From NCBI GenBank assembly GCA_046541515.1, contig JBKHDD010000190.1:1-9177 (forward strand): DNA of 9,177 nucleotides, given 5' to 3'. The position numbers and the translations under genes were made by a program. The notes under the pieces were generated by a model. It saw only the letters and a list, made by a program, of their open reading frames with translations, searched no databases and was not told the DNA's origin. Shown here one piece after another: positions 6,625-9,177 of the stretch (the stretch's first letter is position 1; the number at the start of each line of letters is the position of its first letter). This DNA comes from CAYFVR01 sp046541515. GTDB lineage: Bacteria > Desulfobacterota > Desulfobacteria > Desulfobacterales > Desulfococcaceae.

Positions 6625-7275
6625 ATGGCCGAGAAGCTGACGCAAAGCAAAATTCTTCAGGCGCTGGATTGGGGCTACGAAAAAGCCGTGGACGGCGGCG
6701 TGCCGGGGATGGACACTGCCCAAGAATTGGCCGCCGGCTATGCCCGGAAGCACCCGGACGCCGGCGTCGCCGCCGAAAGCCTGATCCGCTGGCAGGTCGC
6801 CAAGTGCGCCACTTCCGGTTTCATCACCGGCGTGGGGGGCCTCGTCACCCTCCCGGTGGCCGTTCCGGCCAACGTCGCCTCCGTCATGTACATCCAGCTC
6901 CGGATGATCGCGGCCGTGGCCCATCTGGGCGGGTACGATCTCCGGGACGACGCGGTCCAATCTCTGGTGTACGTCTGCATGGCGGGCAAGACGGCCAGCG
7001 ACATCGCCAAAGGCGTCGGGATCGTATTGGGCGAAAAGCTCGCCGTCACCACCATCAAGCGGGTTTTCACCCGGCCGGTTCTCACCAAAATCAACCAGGC
7101 CGTGGGGTTCCGGCTCGTCACCCAGTTTGGCAGCAAGGGCGTCGTCAACCTCGGCCGCATGGTTCCCATCGTCGGCGGCGTGGTTTGCGGAACCTTTGAC
7201 GCGGTCACCACCCGGGCCGTCGGGGACGCCGCAAAAAAAACCTTCGTCGTAGAAGCGTCCGCACAGGCCGCCTGA
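6625..7275 (+). CDS. EcsC family protein
   Basis: Intact protein of 216 residues that I recognise as EcsC-family. Its hallmarks are the Gly-rich membrane-associating stretch SGFITGVGGLVTLPVAVPAN (64-83), the helix VMYIQLRMIAAVAHLGGYDL (87-106), the VQSLVYVC segment (111-118), and the C-terminal TKINQAVGFRLVTQFG and NLGRMVPIVGGVVCGTFDAV blocks. The family is named after the third gene of the Bacillus ecs locus. Its biochemical role is not established; the hydrophobic Gly-rich segments suggest a membrane-associated protein. The start at 6625 is fixed by AAGGAGG (6611-6617), 7 bases upstream. The frame is open back to 6481 but that part is not protein-like. It appears monocistronic, with a terminator directly after the stop, and is separated from the CARF/Cas10-like pair by 344 bases, so a shared role with that pair is not implied. 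Confidence 0.9.
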   Translation: MAEKLTQSKILQALDWGYEKAVDGGVPGMDTAQELAAGYARKHPDAGVAAESLIRWQVAKCATSGFITGVGGLVTLPVAVPANVASVMYIQLRMIAAVAHLGGYDLRDDAVQSLVYVCMAGKTASDIAKGVGIVLGEKLAVTTIKRVFTRPVLTKINQAVGFRLVTQFGSKGVVNLGRMVPIVGGVVCGTFDAVTTRAVGDAAKKTFVVEASAQAA

Positions 7276-7278
7276 TCC

Positions 7279-7317
7279 GGGAGGCGGCGGCCGGTCCCGC
7301 CGGTCCCGCCTCCCTTT
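7279..7317 (+). terminator. Terminator after the EcsC-family gene
   Basis: A perfect 9-bp stem, GGGAGGCGG (7279-7287) with CCGCCTCCC (7306-7314), is followed by TTTCTC. The loop holds further GC pairing and part of a tandem copy of CCGGTCCCG (7291-7299 and 7300-7308). It starts 3 bases after the stop codon. Confidence 0.7.
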
Positions 7318-7447
7318 CTCGATTCGAAGGTTCGCCATCATCGGCGACGGTCGCTCCTTTTCGCCTCCGTCCCGCCATTTCCGGAAACGGGCCGGGAGGT
7401 AGTTTTGAGCGAAAGGAACAAAAAAACAACCTTGGACCGGAGAAGGA

Positions 7448-7476
7448 TTGTCATTTTGTTCCAATTCGTTTACAAC
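7448..7476 (+). promoter_or_regulatory. Candidate sigma-70 promoter of the CARF/Cas10-like unit
   Basis: TTGTCA (7448-7453), a 17-base spacer and TACAAC (7471-7476) give 5 of 6 and 4 of 6 matches at ideal spacing. A transcript from here would carry a leader of about 135 bases. An alternative lies closer: TTGACG (7544-7549) with a weak TTTCAT (7567-7572), also 17 bases apart. The region 7318-7619 contains no gene. A small hairpin (GGTAGG, TTG loop, CCTATC, about 7581-7595) sits just before the ribosome-binding site. Confidence 0.4.
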
Positions 7477-7610
7477 CAAAACTCCCCGAAATATCCACTA
7501 TGGCGACGCACAATTTTTCAACGCAAGTTTTAAGAAATCCGTCTTGACGGTTATTCTCCGTTAATTTTTCATAGGATATCGGTAGGTTGCCTATCTGCCT
7601 TTCAAAAAAA

Positions 7611-7614
7611 GGAG
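7611..7614 (+). promoter_or_regulatory. Ribosome-binding site selecting a TTG start
   Basis: GGAG at 7611-7614, preceded by a run of seven A, lies 5 bases before TTG 7620. It decides in favour of this start over the in-frame TTG at 7587, which lacks a Shine-Dalgarno sequence and would add 11 residues without similarity to the CARF fold. Confidence 0.7.
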
Positions 7615-7619
7615 ATATC

Positions 7620-8810
7620 TTGAAAACACCACGAACACTCATCCTCCTCGTCGGGTCCAACCCGTTGCCCAATCTGCTGACGGCCCGTGCCCTCCGGCCG
7701 GAGCGGATCGCCCTGATCCATACCAACGAGACGAAATCCATGAAAAATCGTCTGGAACGGATTCTGGGGAAAGACTTCGAAATCGATCCGGCCGATTCCT
7801 TTCTTGAGGATTCCAACAGCGCCGACAAGGTCCGGCGAATCGTCGAAAGTTTGATGAGTCCGCCCGACGGCGTCCACCTGAACTACACCGGCGGCACCAA
7901 GGTCATGGCGGCCCACGCCCTTCTGGCTTTTCGGAGCGCGGGGGGAAAATCCGAAAACGCATCCTACCTGGACGAAGGGGGACCGGAGGGGAAACCGCGA
8001 CTTCGGTTCGACGACGGCACGGTGCTGCCGCTGATCGATTTCCCGGAGTTGGCGATTTCGCCAGACGACGTTCTGTCGCTCCACGACATCCGGCCCACGC
8101 CGCGAGAAGCGGTGGAACCCGCGCCGAGCGCGGAGGACGCCCGGACCATTCTCCAAGCCGTCTTTGAAGACATCGACGCCAAGCTCCGTTCGTCGGAATG
8201 GCGATCCAAGCGGTTGCATGGGGAACGGAAGCGTCTCGAAAAAGCCAAGAAGGTCAAAAAGGCCATAGAGGCTCCCTTCCGGCCGGAAGAATTCGGTCTG
8301 GAACTCAGCCTGCCCCGCGTTCCGGACGCGACCGACATGGACAAAAGCGCCTTCAAGCACTGGTACAAGTTCATCGGTGGCGAATGGCTGGAAGAATGGG
8401 TGGCGGAGGAAATCCGGACCATCGGGCTGGAACCCGAGCCGAACATCATGACCGGCGTGAACTCCAAACGGGGGGAAGAAGACCGCAACTTGGAAATCGA
8501 TATCGCCGTTTTCCGAAATTTCCGAACCTATTTCATCTCCTGCACCACGGACGCCACAAAGGATATCTGCAAATCCAAACTGTTCGAGATCGTCGTCCGA
8601 AGCCGGCATCTCGGCGGCGATCTGGCCCGGGCGGCGTTGGTTTGCCTGGCGGACGACAAACTCGTCGGGCTGTTTCGGCAGGACGTCGCGGATATCTGGG
8701 GCGCCAGCAACACGACAAAGGTTTTCGGGCTTGAGGACATTCGAAAATGGGCGGGCGCCGACGGCGCGCCCCCCAACCGCCAATCCCTTAAAAACTGGCT
8801 GGAGAGCTGA
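7620..8810 (+). CDS. CARF domain-PD-(D/E)xK nuclease, Card1/Can2-like
   Basis: Protein of 396 residues with two domains. The N-terminal CARF domain (about 1-150) has the Rossmann-like opening strand TLILLVGSNPLPNLL (6-20) and the ligand-loop motif NYTGGTKVMAAHA (88-100). CARF domains bind cyclic oligoadenylate made by Cas10. A basic, charged helical linker (about 170-220) leads to a C-terminal nuclease-like domain (about 245-375, DUF1887 type) with GGEWLEEWVAEEI (253-265), EID (292-294) and YFISCTTD (304-311), followed by CKSKLFEIVVRSRHLGGD. This matches PD-(D/E)xK layout, but the usual catalytic Lys after the second acidic strand is Thr309; Lys314, 318 or 320 could substitute. Expected role: a second-messenger-activated nuclease in antiviral defence. 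It starts at TTG 7620. The Cas10-like gene begins 2 bases after its stop, so the two are surely co-transcribed. Card1/Can2 assignment is from motif layout, not a search. Confidence 0.82.
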   Translation: MKTPRTLILLVGSNPLPNLLTARALRPERIALIHTNETKSMKNRLERILGKDFEIDPADSFLEDSNSADKVRRIVESLMSPPDGVHLNYTGGTKVMAAHALLAFRSAGGKSENASYLDEGGPEGKPRLRFDDGTVLPLIDFPELAISPDDVLSLHDIRPTPREAVEPAPSAEDARTILQAVFEDIDAKLRSSEWRSKRLHGERKRLEKAKKVKKAIEAPFRPEEFGLELSLPRVPDATDMDKSAFKHWYKFIGGEWLEEWVAEEIRTIGLEPEPNIMTGVNSKRGEEDRNLEIDIAVFRNFRTYFISCTTDATKDICKSKLFEIVVRSRHLGGDLARAALVCLADDKLVGLFRQDVADIWGASNTTKVFGLEDIRKWAGADGAPPNRQSLKNWLES

Positions 8811-8812
8811 CC

Positions 8813-9177
8813 ATGAGCGTACTGACCGGCATCGACATTCTGGGCATCCAAAACTACATCTTCGCCTCCAACCGGCTGCGGGACGTGTACGCGGCATCTT
8901 GGATGGTGGAACATGTCACCGACGCGGAGCTGATCCGAAAGGTACCGGGCGCATCGCCGCCGAAAGAGGTCCTTCAAGCCGCCGGCGGCAACGCCATCCT
9001 GGAGTTCGACGACCTTGCGTCCGCGAAGGACTGGACCGCCGCCTACACAAGATGGCTGTGGAACACCGCGCCGGGCCTTTCCGCAGTCGTCGCGCACCGG
9101 CCCCGGGACGGCAAATCCCTGGCCTGGGGCGTCATGGCCCTCCGGATGGATATGGCCCGGTCCAAGCTGGAACGAAT
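8813..9177 (+). CDS. Cas10/Cmr2-like polymerase, N-terminal part
   Basis: The first 121 codons of a gene running out of the window. The protein opens directly with a palm-type fold. LTGIDILGIQNYIFASNRLR (4-23) followed by DVYAASWMVEH corresponds to the first strand and helix of Cas10/Cmr2 (the IGPVQ..I...R..RD...GSW pattern), AAGGNAILEF (57-66) matches its glycine-rich strand, and a further strand and helix follow (SAVVAHRP, then LAWGVMALRMDMARSKLER). No HD nuclease domain precedes it, unlike typical Cas10. The catalytic GGDD-bearing second palm would lie beyond 9177, so activity cannot be judged. GGAGAG (8801-8806) overlaps the end of the CARF gene and supports ATG 8813. Expected role: synthesis of the cyclic oligonucleotide that activates the preceding CARF nuclease. 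Whether RAMP/Cas genes follow is not visible. Confidence 0.75.
   Translation, partial: MSVLTGIDILGIQNYIFASNRLRDVYAASWMVEHVTDAELIRKVPGASPPKEVLQAAGGNAILEFDDLASAKDWTAAYTRWLWNTAPGLSAVVAHRPRDGKSLAWGVMALRMDMARSKLER

Noticed and set aside
7291..7308. Tandem CCGGTCCCG copies as the start of a CRISPR-like array.
   Set aside because: There are only two 9-base copies, directly abutting with no spacers, inside a terminator hairpin.
7602..8897. Minus-strand open frame opposite the CARF nuclease.
   Set aside because: The plus strand carries CARF and nuclease motifs plus a good ribosome-binding site; the minus frame has no recognisable feature.

Overview
The window is a GC-rich accessory region, probably from a motile Gram-negative bacterium. 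The evidence is two methyl-accepting chemotaxis proteins, a PEP-CTERM (exosortase-sorted) secreted protein, and candidate sigma-54 and sigma-28 promoters. Exosortase systems occur in Gram-negative, envelope-polysaccharide-producing lineages, so a Desulfobacterota, Nitrospirota or similar environmental bacterium would fit. The sequence alone does not fix the phylum.

Layout, left to right. Positions 1-411 hold no convincing gene. They carry a plus-strand intrinsic terminator (for a gene left of the window) and a minus-strand terminator that closes the PEP-CTERM gene (412-1044, minus). That gene sits behind a good -24/-12 sigma-54 promoter at 1129-1144. Two divergent chemoreceptors follow. One (1354-2676, minus) has a six-helix membrane sensor and no HAMP domain, and a sigma-28-like promoter lies upstream of it. 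The other (2940-4556, plus) has the classical two-helix layout with a periplasmic sensor.

Positions 4553-5930 are a gene graveyard: a frameshifted minus-strand fragment of an unrecognised protein, then a plus-strand DDE transposase remnant with several frameshifts and a large internal deletion. Positions 5931-6624 are non-coding and rich in inverted repeats, including a strong orphan minus-strand terminator. An intact EcsC-family gene follows (6625-7275, plus) with its own terminator.

The right end is the most interesting part. A 344-base leader precedes a two-gene unit: a CARF-domain protein with a C-terminal PD-(D/E)xK-like nuclease domain (Card1/Can2-like, 7620-8810), then, two bases downstream, the start of a Cas10/Cmr2-like polymerase that begins directly at the palm fold with no N-terminal HD domain (8813 to beyond the window). 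By family knowledge, the Cas10-like protein would make a cyclic oligonucleotide second messenger, and the CARF domain would bind it and switch on the nuclease. No CRISPR array, cas1/cas2, cas6 or RAMP gene lies inside the window. Whether this is the start of a type III CRISPR locus or a CRISPR-independent signalling system depends on sequence to the right.
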